64,000 bases of DNA, from NCBI RefSeq assembly GCF_037392515.1, contig NC_090281.1, positions 42,756,645-42,820,644 on the forward strand, read 5' to 3'. Positions 48,321-60,469 of the stretch are shown here, one piece after another. The number at the start of each line of letters is the position of its first letter. Position 1 is the stretch's first letter. A program made the position numbers and the translations under genes. Source of the DNA: Haliotis asinina (Eukaryota > Mollusca > Gastropoda > Lepetellida > Haliotidae). The notes under the pieces were generated by a model that saw nothing but the letters and a program-made list of their open reading frames with translations, ran no database searches and had not been told where the DNA came from.

Positions 48321-48380
48321 AGTGTGTGTGTCTGTGTCTGTGTGTGTGTGTCTGTCTGTCTGTCTGTCTGTGAGAGAGAG
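48263..48380 (+). repeat. (TC)n then (TG)n microsatellite
   Basis: About 45 bp of TC repeats followed by about 60 bp of TG and TGTC repeats. Intergenic. Confidence 0.95.
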
Positions 48381-49001
48381 AAGAACAGATTGTTCAATAT
48401 TTAATAGGAAAAAAAAGAAAACAAGATGGAATCTACTCAGATTCTTTATAGTTACCATGATTTTCAGGTTGTTTGAAACTTGTGGTTATTTGTCATTTGT
48501 ATGCATATTCCTAAACATGTTTTACTGGAATTTTAGTTATAAATATTATATAGATAATGATACACATGTTTTAAGTGAAAAAGGGCCAAATATAAAACCA
48601 CACCCTTTCAGAGTATGACAATCAAAGATGGAAATGTTAATAGATTTTAATGATATCTCAGTGCTATACAGCTCTATAACCATAGTTGTATGTTCATTCT
48701 GTGAATAGTCAGAATTGGCATAAATGTTATCTAAAGAAACGTGGAATTGAACACAGTTTATTAAAAGCAGCAAATATATATCATTCTTTATGATCACCCC
48801 TTCTATATATGACATTTCTACAGGTACATACATCGTTCAGTCAATTAAGTTTTCCAATTGCTAAATCTGTTTATAGTTCATTTTGTAATGTAACAAGAAA
48901 ACTAATGGATTTTTATATGGATAAAAGTATCAGAAATAATGAGTTATCCCACCACTGAACATGGCTATTGTAGATCAGAGGTTAGATTTTCAAGTTATTA
49001 T

Positions 49002-49176
49002 GGGGCAGTGGGGTAGCCTAGTGGTTCAAGCATTCACTCATCACACCAAAACCCTGGGTTGGAATCCCCACATAGATTCAATGTGTGAAGCCCATTTCTG
49101 GTGTCCCCCACTGTGATATTGCTGGAATATTGGTTAAAGGTTTGCATAAAACCTTACTCACTCACTCACTCTCTCT
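49002..49176 (+). mobile_element. tRNA-derived SINE, short family, with 9-bp target duplication
   Basis: It is full length: head GTGGGGTAGCCTAGTGGTTC, B box GGGTTGGAATCCCC, body AGCCCATTTCTGGTGTCCCC, tail ending in CACTC repeats. AGTTATTAT flanks both ends (48993-49001 and 49177-49185). Confidence 0.88.
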
Positions 49177-49283
49177 AGTTATTATACTGGGCATTAAAAT
49201 CAGTATATCACTTTGGGAGGGAATGAGCCCAATTGTTTGAATTAACCTCATCAAGTATGCTGAGCTAAAGATGCAAACAATAT

Positions 49284-49562
49284 GTTATTGATGTGATTGT
49301 TCAGTTTGATGTATTATGTAAACAAGTTAGTGAGAATAGTGAGTGTAAACAAACTATTGATGTGATTGTTCAGTTCGATGTATTATGTAAACAATTTAGT
49401 GAGAATAGTGAGTGTAAACAAACTATTGATGTGATTGTTCAGTTCGATGTATTATGTAAACAATTTAGTGAGAATAGTGAGTGTAAACAAACTATTGATG
49501 TGATTGTTCAGTTTGATGTATTATGTAAACAATTTGCTGAGAATAGTGAGTGTAAACAAACT
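49284..49562 (+). repeat. Four tandem copies of a 69-bp unit
   Basis: The unit runs from TATTGATGTGATTGTTCAGT to GTGAGTGTAAACAAAC, 69 bp exactly, with only a few differences among copies. Because 69 is divisible by three, a plus-strand frame (49293-49652) stays open. No splice sites or known protein were recognised, so I treat it as a minisatellite. Confidence 0.9.
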
Positions 49563-49569
49563 ATTACTG

Positions 49570-52500
49570 TGTATAGTTGTGGTTATAGACGGGATGTGTG
49601 TTATTATTTACATTTCATCTTTGTAACAATTAGTCATGGTGTGATCAATTGAAATAGTAAAAGATTGGTTGCTGTGACTAAAGGGCCAAGAAATCCATCA
49701 TGGCTTCTCATAACTGAAGACAAACAATTCTGGAACACTTGTTTGAATTAACAATATTTTTCACGTGGTTGGTTTTGTCTGTTACATTTCATAAGCACTG
49801 CAAGCTTGTTCCTTGTCATGATTGAATTTGTGTTGAAGACTCCAGGAAATTCACGTTCTTAGCACATTATTCATCCGTTAAAGATGGGAAATTCGGAAAA
49901 TAAACTGAAAACATCTACATATTTATCTTCATTTCTTGTGCAATGACAAACATAATCAGGAAAATTTGATAGATGAGGCTAATGAATTATTTTCGATGAT
50001 TGATCGGTTGTAATGAACAGATCATCAGTTATGACATTTTGACCAACACTAGTAACAATGACTTTAATGTCTTCAAACAGGTCAAATAACATTTTTCTTG
50101 GTTAAATGTAGCAATAAGGATTATAGGTTTCCTAATGAAGGAGTAGGAATATAATCTGACACTTTGTGTTTCTTATAACAAAGAGGTTTAGATCCATGAA
50201 ATTCTCTTTCTACTGAGTATCATTCCTAGGATGTTTACTTTGCTGCAGTATTGATCCAGGTTGTGAACACATTCCAGCCAGCTGTTCTGTTTGTTGTGGG
50301 GTTTTTTATACAACAGATTCTGAAGCTGGCTCTTTTGCACAAAATGTATAATATGTACATCATTTGAACATGATGGAAGTTTTTTGTACCACAATTGCTC
50401 CTGAAACGGTTTTTGTGGACAAAATGCAAGATTATACTGTCAACAAGACCAGTGGTTGCTAGATGTCAGTTCAGCTACTGATATCGTCTGCAGGACCAGA
50501 AAGTAGTACATCACCCAATGTATAAGATGACTCTCCTTGAAAACCCTCTAATCCTAGGTATGAATGATCTGCGATATGCATAGCACTATATAGTAAATGC
50601 CATGTGCACAGTGATTGGTTGCCTAGCTGGGGACTGTCCTCAGTCATTGAGTGGGTCACTCTAGCATCAGTGCAGCCTAAGTGTAAGATTTAGAATTTTC
50701 TTGTAAAACTTGTGCCATGGTATGAGTTCACATATTCAAGAACTTTTTGTAGAACATTAAGATGGCCAAATCATGAAATTGATAATGTTTAGAGATGTGA
50801 AACTGAGGCTGTATCTGAATTTTAAATTTGGAGGAAATTTGAAGTATAACTAACTGGTGAAGTCTGTTAGTAGTGTTACTGTTAGTTCTTGTCAGTGTAT
50901 GTATTTGTGAATATCATTTGTTTGTGTTTTCACTTTACTCTCATATCTTTTATACAATGAAATACTGGAGTCGTCAGAATACGTTAGATTCTAGTATTCG
51001 TCATATTCATTGAACATAAAGACAGACAGACAGATGGACATACTGTATTCTGTATTTAATGTCCTTGGACCACAATGCAAGTGTAAGTAAAAAATAATTA
51101 AGTATACAAGCTAAATGAATGTGTGGACTACAACGTGGAGTACAGCATTTCAGGGATAGAAGTTTTGCTTCTAATCCTTGACACAGTACCTGACACAGGA
51201 AATTAATGCTACATTTAGTAATGGAGATATTGTTTCTTTTTTCAGTTTAGTCCTAGACTCCTACAAAGGTTTTTGATGTTGATGAAATGATTGGCAAAAC
51301 AGTGTCGTCTATATTGCGTCAAACGTAAAGAAAATTTGTACTTTTTTCCCACAATGTAGTTTGGCAAGTATGTTTCCATGTTCAGTAAACTTTTAAACAG
51401 AGACTAATCGTCTGAAGCGTCAGCATAGAACAGAGTTACCATGGTAACTGATGAAGAATGTGTTGTTAAGTGTAGATACCTGGTGCAGAGAAACGTACAA
51501 TTCAGTTAATAGTATTTGTTAAAATATTGAACTAAACCATGTATCGCCTGAATTGTCTTCCTTCCAAAGAAGCCCCCAGTAAGTTTCGCAATAAAAACAT
51601 CAAAACAAATGAGCAGAAGAATGTCTTTCGGAGAACACTGCCAACCTTGCATCTAGACGTACCCTTCTTATGTCTCTTGCCCCAGCTAGTTCAGTGACAG
51701 TGAAGTAACTCTAACAACATCCACCACAATCAAGTGTATCTCTCATATCAAAGGTCAAAGTCCATTAGTTTCTAAAATGTTTCTCATTGTACTGATTCTG
51801 TGAAACTGATCATTTAGTACTGAATGTATAGTTTGATTTGGTAAATCAACAGATCAATAACAAAACCATATTCGGGGACTACCATAAGGTGCCGCTATAA
51901 TGTATGTGTAGGTGTGTCTTGTTAGGACTGTCATGATATATCTTAGTGTCAATTATCGTGATACTGTATCTGATAATTATATATATATCAATACACTATC
52001 GAAACATGTCAAAATCTGTTTCCTTGACATTAAAATTGTTAATTTTCCAAAGGAAATGGTGGTTATGTCAAAATTTAAATGATTACTTGCCATCAGACAG
52101 AAGATCATTTTTTTAATGAAAATAACTAAAAATAGCATTTCATGACTTGCATTGAATCAAATCATATTTCAAAATATTGTTTCCTGTTGGTATACCACTC
52201 CAAGCTGCTGGGCTACATGTTTCAGTGCTTGCCTTGATTGAGTGAAGCATTACCAGGTAAAATCACTGCTTCAACATACACAGCTACAATCTGTAGTCAT
52301 GAACTCAGTAGTCCAGCAGTTATCTCCCCTTCATCCCATAGCAAACACATCTCATTTCCCTCCAGTTAGTTAAAACAACTCACAGGATTTACCTGTCTGA
52401 TATAATGAATTCATGTAAGTTAATGATAAGGGTCTAGAGTAGGAATGAAAGTGGAAGACCTTAAGGGGATAAGAGAAGTTTAAGAAAAGTTGCAGATTTT

Positions 52501-53177
52501 TTATGAATTAAGGAAACTTAGTTGATTTAGTTGATGAATTAAACATGAATGGTAAGAAGAAAATTTTTATAAACAGAAAAATAGCAGTTGCACTAATGTT
52601 GAAATTCATTGTTTAAATAAGAAGTAACCATTAGTGTACAATGAGAAACTGAGATGACTTGTCATTGTCATTGCACATGATTACAAGCCATTGGCTCATG
52701 ATAGAAACGATTTCAATGTTAGACACTTTTAAATCTGTCAGTATTTCTTACCTGACTAGAAATGTCAGTTGTCTCTAACAGAAAATCTATAATATTCATT
52801 AGTTTAAATAATTCAAACAGCCATTGATTGTGTCCTTAAGGATTTACAGTGTAACTTATTCACATCTACATCTACCCGTACAAAACACAATAATTTATGC
52901 ATTAAAATACTTTCCTTCCACATGTAACACATGCAGAGGTACATAATGCCATTTAGAAAGTGGTCAAATGTGCCAAATGTCATTTTCAATATTCCACTTT
53001 CTTCGTTTCCCCAAAGTACTAGAATCTGTAGTTTAGGAAGAAAGTGTAACATAAGGATAGCATTTGTTACACACTTGACCTTATCTTATCTTATGTAGTT
53101 AATTCTGTTGTTCCTTTAGGAAACCATATTACAAATATAAAGGCTTTTAATGAGTTCATATTAGTTGCTTTACTTTT
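49570..53177. other. Intergenic or intronic, no gene seen
   Basis: AT-rich; only the MITE-like repeat at 51929-52195 is recognised. It could be an intron of the gene whose signal-peptide exon is at 53553, if that gene has an upstream non-coding exon. Confidence 0.45.
51929..52195. repeat. MITE-like repeat, copy 2
   Basis: Diverged relative of 34832-35105: AATTATCGTGATACTGTATC near the left, a TGACATTAAAATTGTTA middle, and AATAACTAAAAATAGCATTT before the right end. Intergenic. Confidence 0.5.
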
Positions 53178-53345
53178 GGAGGGGCGGCGGGGTAGGCCAG
53201 TGGTTGAAGCATTTGTTCATCATCCTGTAAACCCAAGTTTGATTCTCTACATGGGTAGAACATGTGAATCCCATTTCTAGTGTCCCCCACCATATTATTG
53301 CTGGAATATTGCCAAAAGCATCATAAAACTCATTTAACTCACTTT
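53178..53345 (+). mobile_element. tRNA-derived SINE, short family
   Basis: Head GGGGTAGGCCAGTGGTTGAA, degenerate B box AGTTTGATTCTC, body AATCCCATTTCTAGTGTCCC, tail TGCTGGAATATTGCCAAAAG. It ends about 190 bp before the signal-peptide exon. Confidence 0.82.
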
Positions 53346-53552
53346 TTAACTTTAAGTATCAAAATGTAATCTCAACCATCAACACATCAACCTACATCCT
53401 GAATGAACCAGCTGATGTGTACAGAAACAGGACATACAAGTGTGATGGGTGAAGAAGGGGTGGGTGGTTGTAGAGTCATGTCATCACTCATCATCAGTCA
53501 TGCATGGCCAATTCTTTTACACTTCCTGTTTGCAGATAGCAGAACAGTGAAG

Positions 53553-53610
53553 ATGTGTCCTGGAGGTGTTGGTGGTCTGCTGCTTCTGCTGGGTGTGGCA
53601 TCACTGTCAG
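53553..53610 (+). CDS. Putative first coding exon of a secreted or membrane protein (signal peptide)
   Basis: A pyrimidine-rich tract ending in TTTGCAG at 53535 is followed by 17 nt of apparent 5' UTR and then an ATG at 53553. Nineteen codons plus one base follow, reading MCPGGVGGLLLLLGVASLS, up to a good donor (CAG/GTAGTG) at 53611. The short N-region, five consecutive leucines and small residues at the end are typical of a signal peptide. A strong acceptor before the ATG suggests an upstream non-coding exon. I could not find the next coding exon downstream in the window, so the protein is unidentified. The reading frame stays open on both sides by chance (53403-53687). The call rests only on splice-site quality and composition, and could be wrong. 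Confidence 0.4.
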
Positions 53611-55785
53611 GTAGTGTATCTCTGGAACCTTTAACACACAACGTACACATAAATAGTGGTCATTCTGGTCAGATGTCAGGAACATAATGCGAGGTGAAAC
53701 AGGGTTTTACATGACGTCATTCCTGTGTATTTGATGCAACAAATTCAGAAAAGTCTCTGAAATTATCATCATACAAGTTGAGCTTGACATAAGAGTGGTG
53801 AGTAACTCAGAATAAAATCGTTCTGATAAGTAAACAGGGATAATTTTCGGGAGGTCTCTATTAATTTAGATATTTCTTTCAGTTTACAGTATGCTACAGT
53901 GAATAAATCACATGCATGATTATTTGTTCAGTACACTGCAGTTTGTATACTCCCTTTATCCCTTGGATTACGCTCTAGTTTTCATGACGCCCAAATATTG
54001 AAAATGACTTCCCGAAGTAATACTGTGTCATATTCTTTCCAATTATGACTAGGTATGAAGTTCCCTATTTCTGACTGTAAAACTGCAACTTCATGTTCAA
54101 TATGGTCACATGCATGGATGCTGAATTTGGTGATTTGGATTTCTTGAAAACAAACGGCAATATGTCTCTTGTGAATTCACTCATTCATCTTGTACAAGAT
54201 CTTGTACAAGTAGATGAATGCTGCAGGTCAGAAGTATTTCTCACAACTTGCCCACTGTTCTTTGTGTTGAATCATATGATTTTTCCAGAGATGCCAACCA
54301 CTCCTATTTTGGAGGAATTACTCCAATTTTCAAACTTAAAATCTACACTCAGATTTGTCTGTTAAAAACTCTGATTTTTAGAAAATACAAATATGTTTAT
54401 AAATTTAGAATGTTTGAAAGAAGTTTAGTAAATAGCCGTTTGAATATGTTCATTTGAGTTAAGTATTATCTGGTTAGGTATGCTCAGAAGTTGCATATTC
54501 CCAGCAGACTAAATCTCATTTTGTAGAGAAGGCCCACCCCAGACACCCACCGTCAAAAGTGTCCCGATCCCCCTCTCACACTCATTCCCTTCAGGGCTTG
54601 AGAGTTGCTTTGGGCAAGGCATGACTCCGCTTTCATTTGATTCAGGGTTGGCATCTCTGTTTTTCAGCAGTCACTGTCTATTAATGATGTTTTTTCTGAA
54701 ATGACTTTTTGACTTTGTCATTATTGAAGGGAAAATGCATGCATTGTTGATCCCTTGACATATTTGCACGTGATTACAAGCTTGTTTCCCGAGATTCCAA
54801 ATATGTGGTCAGTTGTTTTATTTTAGTTTTTATCCCCCCCGGCATGTAATTATTTTCTTGGTTTCCATGGAAATGTTTTGGACTCAAAATGGAGGGATGG
54901 GCTTCATTCCCGGAGCACAACTCGAAAACCATTTCATATCTTTCAACAAATCTTGGCAGATATGTGAGATAGATCTTGAAATTGTGACTTTAGTGATTAC
55001 AGATATATGGCATTTATAATTTTCATGAATTCCATGGAAACAATTCAACCTTTGTCTAAAAAAACAATGAATAACTGTGAGATGATTTGTCCTTTCAAAC
55101 ATGTGGGGCCCGGGGGGATATGCCATCTGCTGATGACTCTTGTATTTAAACCCTGAAGTGCATGACATTTGGAGAGATGTCATCCCTTACCATTGACTTC
55201 ACCATTACTCTTAATCTGTGTAAACTACGCTTTTCTACTCATTTTGTGAAAGTCAGTAAAGTGGATACAATTTTACAGGGAATTGTTTGATAACACACCA
55301 ATGCAGGTTCAGAAATGGCCTTACACTGATAGGAATGACTAACTCTTTGCATCACACTTATCCCAATTGACTTATAAGATTACAGTATTGTGTGTCACAT
55401 GACCAACAATGTTCAATGTATGGATCTTCATAATGATTGGCCAAGTGTTTTTCTGTCCAGAATCTTCGTTTTGTGAAAACATGCACCATGTGGAAGTGAC
55501 CGACAGACAAGTATCACACTTTTTAGCTTCAAATTATACTTTTTGACCACCAGTATTACACTAGCTATTTGTAAGATAGTTTACTGCAGCGATAAAAGGG
55601 ATAAAAGTCACAACATGAGCACTAGTGTCTCACCTCACCGCCTGAATGAGCAAATACACTAACTTACTGGGAAAGACGAGATTTATCTGAGTATGCCAGA
55701 GTGGTAATTACACAGTATTCAGAAACATCAATCAAAATGTCAAACATGAAATGAATTGAAACTGATATTGTTCATACTGTTAATT
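53611..55785. other. No gene seen
   Basis: Possible intron following the signal-peptide exon. Open frames such as 54093-54365 have no splice support or family resemblance. Confidence 0.45.
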
Positions 55786-56299
55786 TTTCCTTATCCTAAC
55801 TTATTGATTATCTCCTCTTCCCTGATGAAGGTAGTGGAATACCTGAAATCCCTTTAATGTTCCTCTCTAAAAGAAGCAGACCTAAAATACACTCACCCAT
55901 GTGTAGCCTCCCCCTTTTCCTGCACAAATGGTCAGCTGACCGACCATGCTTGTCAATCTCTCCTTTTCGCCTGACAAGGGCGGCTGTAGTTACCTGTAAT
56001 CTCCACTACGGCGAAAAGTTTTTCAACTATTTTGGTCCTTTAACTCTATTTATGTCGTATGCAGTATATGTATCACAATTTGTTTATTTGTGATTATTGT
56101 GTGTTGATATAGCACATATTTCGTCGATTTTGATGAAATCGTGTTTACAGTGTAAATTACGACTGTCAGCGGTTGACCCGCCTTTAGTTGCTCTGGTGTG
56201 TAAGCCCTTATGTTTTTCCACTATTTGCTGTGAATTTTACAGAAATTTATCTGTTTCAGAATTTATTGTATAAATTCGTTCTTTTCACAGGCGTGCGAG

Positions 56300-58110
56300 G
56301 GACAGGCAACGTCGACTTTCATTAGTCATGTCTAATCGGATGATTTAGCTTCGGGTAACCGTTCTTTCATTAACTGCTGAATTTCACTCCACTTACCAGT
56401 CTGGCGTGTACCCGGGGTTATACCTTGGGTCCAGCAAGTCGTCCCCAAGACCACAGACGAGAACTTCCTCAGGAATGGGGACGTCACAGCCTAAGACGTC
56501 TAGATCACCATCAAAGAAGAAGTCGTCTGCAACGAAGTCGTCGCAGAATCTACATTCTTCTACGAGGAAGTCCTGTAGTGACAACCCGTGAAGGTCCCGG
56601 GGTAGAATAGGCCTTCAGCAACCCATGCTTGCCATAAAAGGTGACTATGCTTGTCGTAAGAGGCGACTAACGGGATCGGGTGGTCAGACTAGCTGACTTG
56701 GTTGACACATGTCATCGGTTCCCAATTGCGCAGATCGATGCTCATGTTGTTGATCACTGGATTGTCTGGTCCAGACTCGATTATTTACAGACCGTCGCCA
56801 TATAGCTGGAATATTGCTAAGTGCGACGTAAAACTAAACTCACTCACTCACTCACTCCTGTAGTGACAGGATCGTCCCTCTACAGGAACGACATATCTGC
56901 GATGAGCCGTCATTGATTGTACACATCGAGCAGCTTGTCCACCGGCATAGACGACTCCGGGTCGTCAGACAACACAGACTTCGTCAGCAGCCTCGGTCAT
57001 CACAGCAGACATCTCTAGGATGTGCAGCTGTGGCTGCACTCAACGCAGCCATTCGACACAGACACTTTCATGCAACATGAGCTTGGAGGTCATGTTGGAG
57101 AAGAACGAAGACTACAATCTTCAACTACTTTGACTGCTGCTCCATGTGAGCACTCAACTAGATCTGTACTCACTCCAGAGGATGAAGAGGAGACATATGC
57201 ACGCACCTGCTCAGGAAGATCGTCACTGTCGTCCTTATCATCCCCTCGCAGTCCGAAGAGAGATCCACCTACTTCGAGTGAGTGCACCTGCATGGGCGAG
57301 TGCACTCACGTGAATGACCACACCCGCATGTGTGAGGAAGCTCACATGGGTAAGTGCCCTCACAGGTCTACTCATCAATGAAGAAGATCTTCATCAATCT
57401 CCCCAGCTCGTCGAAGGCTCGTCCCCTTCATACCTGGACTCACAAAAGGATCGACGGCATCCATCGAATGCGTTGCAGTCATGGAAGGACGAAGACAGAT
57501 ACTACCGATTGTCATCTCCGGAGGAAGCCCTCTTTTCGGACTCAGAAGTCACATCGTGGATCATGAATGGTCTGAACTTAGTCTCACCATCCAAGGACAC
57601 CAACTAACCCAACACTTAAAGCATGAAGAAGGAAGACATATGTACGATTTTTGAGAAGTTATCTCATTCAAGTCAGCATCCAAGTTTCAACAACAACATA
57701 TGCCACCTTTCAACGCTTGTCATTTCCATCTTCACCTTATGGAGAGCACCAGCTGTAGATGAGGCATACAAAATCATCAGCAGTCCCTGCAACAGATCTT
57801 ACAAGATAGATGACAAGCAGCTTGCTCAGCTGGACACCTATACGAGACGCACCTTCTTCGGACGTGCTCGATTTAGAGCCATCAACGAGACTCTCATCTC
57901 AAGTTCAGCAATCCTGTGAATGAGGAAGAGTGAATGATCCTGTCAACTTTCGTTGCTCAGAAGAAGGATCAACAGTTTATGTCCGAACACCTCGTCTCAA
58001 CTACTGCAGGATTGAATCTACTTCCTCGAGAGAACGAGATATAAGAAGTTTAATACCGGTGCGTCCAGGAGGTACACATTGAAGATCAGGGTCAAAACGA
58101 CTGCAGTCTA
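56300..58110 (+). pseudogene. gag-like remnant of the plus-strand DIRS-like element
   Basis: This is a series of short plus-strand frames: basic and Ser-rich at 56406-56580, acidic and Ser-rich at 57314-57605, and the conserved block VDEAYKIISSPCNRSYKIDD at about 57750-57810, followed by a TRRTFF motif. It is broken by frameshifts and by the SINE at 56584-56855. Confidence 0.5.
56584..56855 (+). mobile_element. SINE, long family, inserted in the DIRS-like gag, with 13-bp target duplication
   Basis: It is collinear with 6782-7054 and highly similar. The target duplication TCCTGTAGTGACA lies at 56571-56583 and 56856-56868. The insertion postdates the DIRS-like element that it splits. Confidence 0.9.
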
Positions 58111-58114
58111 AGTA

Positions 58115-59406
58115 CGAGGGGATGTCAATAAGTTTTGAGCCTTCCATAGAAAAACACAAAATGTTGGCATGAACCACATTTATTTTTCAACAAGTCAAGA
58201 CACTTGTTGTGAGTCAAGACACTTGTTCCATCTTTTCTGCCAGTCGCTGATGCCATCTCTGTAGAAGGCGCCATTTTGGTCCTCAAACCAAGCCTCAGTA
58301 GCAGCAATAAGCTCGTTATCATCCTGAAATCTACAACCACTCAAGTGTTTCTTGAGATTTGGGAACAGATGGTAATCACTTGGTGCCAGGTCTGGAGAGT
58401 AGGGGGAATGCGGCAAGATTTCGTACCCACATTCCTGGACAGCAGCGGCTGCAACGTGAGAGGTATGTACTGGAGCATTGTCTTGATGTAGAAGAATACC
58501 ACGTCTGATCTTGCCCCGGCGCTTCTCCTTGATCGACTGTCGCACTTGCCTCAACAAGTTAGCGTAATATTCCCCATTCACTGTTCTTCCTTTTGGTAAG
58601 TAATCTATGTGGATGATGCCTTTGCTATCCCAGAAGACTTCCGCCATTACCTTCTGGAGGCTTTGAACTTTTTGGTCCTGGGAGAAGTGACATGTTTCCA
58701 TTCCATGGATTCTTGTTTGCTCTCAGGATCATAATGGTGGATCCACGTTTCATCACAGGTTACTAGCCTAAAGTGAAAATCTTCTGGATTCTTGTTGTAT
58801 CTGGTTAGCATGGAGTTGCTTATGATGACCCTTGTTTGCTTCATTTCATCTGTAAACATTCTTGGCACCCATCTTGCGCACACCTTAGACATGACCAGAT
58901 GTTCATGAAGAATTGTCTCGATGAATCTGTGTGAAATGCCTGTGGTCTCCTCTAACTCATGGAGTGTGATTTGACGATTTTCCAGCACAAGTCTATGCAC
59001 TCTGTCAGTGTTTTCCTGACTAGTGCTTGATGTTGGGCGACCTGGACGGGGGACATCTTCAAGACTTTCTCTACCATGCTTAAATTCATTGACTCATCGT
59101 TTGATGGTAGCAGATGAAGGGGAAGACTTCCCATAAACTGCTAAAAGCCTTCCTTCAATGTTCTTCGCCGAGTTTCCTTCAAGAACTAAAAACTTAATTA
59201 CTGCTCTATACTCAATATTATGGATTTTCACTGCCGTGAGGGGGGGTCTCTTTCTGTCAATGTGAGCTGTTCAGTAACTTCTGAGAGTAGGATACCAAAA
59301 CTTATATATCACATCAGCTACACCCCAAGGTTCAATGTCGTACCATAGACTGTGACACCTGGGTATGAAAAATGCTCCAGGCTCAAAACTTATTGACATC
59401 CCCTGG
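58115..59406 (-). mobile_element. Inactivated mariner-family DNA transposon with TA target duplication
   Basis: The terminal inverted repeats begin CGAGGGGATGTCAATAAG (58115) and CCAGGGGATGTCAATAAG (inverted, ending 59406), each flanked by TA (58113-58114 and 59407-59408). The length of 1292 bp is normal for mariner. The transposase lies on the minus strand. The element interrupts the plus-strand DIRS-like sequence. Confidence 0.93.
58195..59250 (-). pseudogene. Mariner transposase, broken
   Basis: Hallmark motifs are present: VTCDETWIHHYDPESKQ (first catalytic Asp), HQDNAPVHTS (second Asp) and PYSPDLAPSDYHLFP (third Asp, giving the mariner D34D arrangement). An N-terminal helix-turn-helix region precedes them. 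Two lesions are seen: an in-frame TGA at 59094-59096, in the segment after SSPSSATIKR, and a one-base frameshift near 58648-58660 between the KFKASR and VMAEVFWD segments. No clear start ATG is visible. This copy cannot make transposase. Confidence 0.9.
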
Positions 59407-59504
59407 TATATCTTCAATGCTCTGACCGGACATAATGATAAATCTTGAGTATCATGAGGTCCCAGGATTGAAGATAATGTCGGTATGTGGCATTGTCTTT
59501 CCAG

Positions 59505-59945
59505 ATGACCTGTCAGTTGATTTTTCCGAATAAAATCCCATCATAGACCCAGATGAGCTGTCTGCTGATGATTTGCATCAAAACTTGTGTGGTTGAAGTC
59601 TAGAGCATGAATTTCTGACATGCATGCAGCTGTAGCTAAGGCAAGGAAAAAACAGTTTTTTCTGAATTCGCAGTTCAAATGAATCCGATCAAGCAGTTCG
59701 TATGCATCATTTGTGAGATGTTGAGGCACGATGTTTAGATCCCATGCTGGAGCTCTAAATCTACACTGTTGATCTTCCAACTTGTAGGAACTTGTAGTGT
59801 AGGAAGGCAAGTAGCTTGGGTACTTTAGTCAGCTTGGTTCCTGTTTCCATGGTGATGACTGAGCTAGATAATGTAGAGCCTTTCAGACCTCTGGAATGTC
59901 GTAAGTGACATAAATATTCTGCTATCTGCGGATATGTTGGCTTCA
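59505..59945 (-). pseudogene. Tyrosine recombinase fragment, minus strand
   Basis: The frame 59810-59541 reads SYKLEDQQCRFRAPAWDLNI and later LALATAACMSEIHALDF. This is homologous to the YR in the element at 12387-17263 ([33 protein letters not shown]). The first catalytic Arg is replaced here by Cys-Met in place of Arg-Val/Arg-x. The orientation is opposite to the surrounding gag remnant, so it derives from another copy or from an inversion. Confidence 0.7.
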
Positions 59946-60076
59946 GCTACCTCAGTAGTCATGAGGTCCAAGTATTGAAGACAAGACCGGTATGTTGGGG
60001 TTCAGTTGACCTGGCAGCTGGTTTTCTTGATGACTCTTGGTAGCAGCACTGGAGGGGGAAACGCAAATGCATTTTT

Positions 60077-60191
60077 TACTTACCAAAAGGAAGAACATTG
60101 AATGGGGAATATTACGCTAACTTGTTGAGGCAAGTGCGACAGTCAATCAAGGAGAAGTGCCGGGGCAAGATCAGACGTGGAATTCTTCTAT
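60077..60191 (+). mobile_element. Fragment of mariner transposase gene, opposite orientation to the neighbouring copy
   Basis: It reads LLTKRKN-like then NGEYYANLLRQVRQSIKEK and KIRRGILL on the plus strand. It is nearly identical to the internal part of the mariner at 58115-59406, but inverted and without termini. It abuts the YR C-terminal remnant at 60190. Confidence 0.85.
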
Positions 60192-60465
60192 CAGTGATCA
60201 GTGCTGTTATATTGAGAGCCTATAAAGCAGCAGGAGTAGAACCTCCACGAGCCTCCAACCCACTCGAACTCAGAGCCTTGGCCTCTACACTAGCTCTACA
60301 TGGGAACTGCTCGCTATCAACTATAATGGAGGGCTGCTTTTGGATGTCAAACACGGTGTTTGCTAACCATTTTCTATGAGACATAGCCACGGAGGACGTC
60401 TCTGGCATTCATCACTTTGGGCCTTTTGTCACTGTACAGCAACTAACAGTTCCCCGAAGGCACTG
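60190..60465 (+). pseudogene. Tyrosine recombinase C-terminal fragment, plus strand
   Basis: It reads LELRALASTLALHGNCSLST then IMEGCFW, the second-Arg and H/W blocks of DIRS-type recombinases, and ends FGPFVTVQQLT. This is comparable to [11 protein letters not shown] at the end of the 12.9 kb copy. A TGA stop at about 60377-60379 interrupts the place where the family has its catalytic Tyr-Leu-Arg-Asp. Confidence 0.7.
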
Positions 60466-60469
60466 AGTT

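Larger units (their letters stand above)
44867..48992. other. Intergenic, apart from listed repeats
   Basis: I see only SINEs, a microsatellite and two small hairpins (45363-45419 with GCTCCAGAT arms; 47397-47441 with GAGACCATATA arms). No exon with convincing splice sites was found. Confidence 0.45.

Noticed and set aside
49002..49080. tRNA gene suggested by A- and B-box sequences
   Set aside because: The boxes belong to the tRNA-like head of a SINE with its body, tail and target duplication; no cloverleaf with a complete acceptor stem is apparent.
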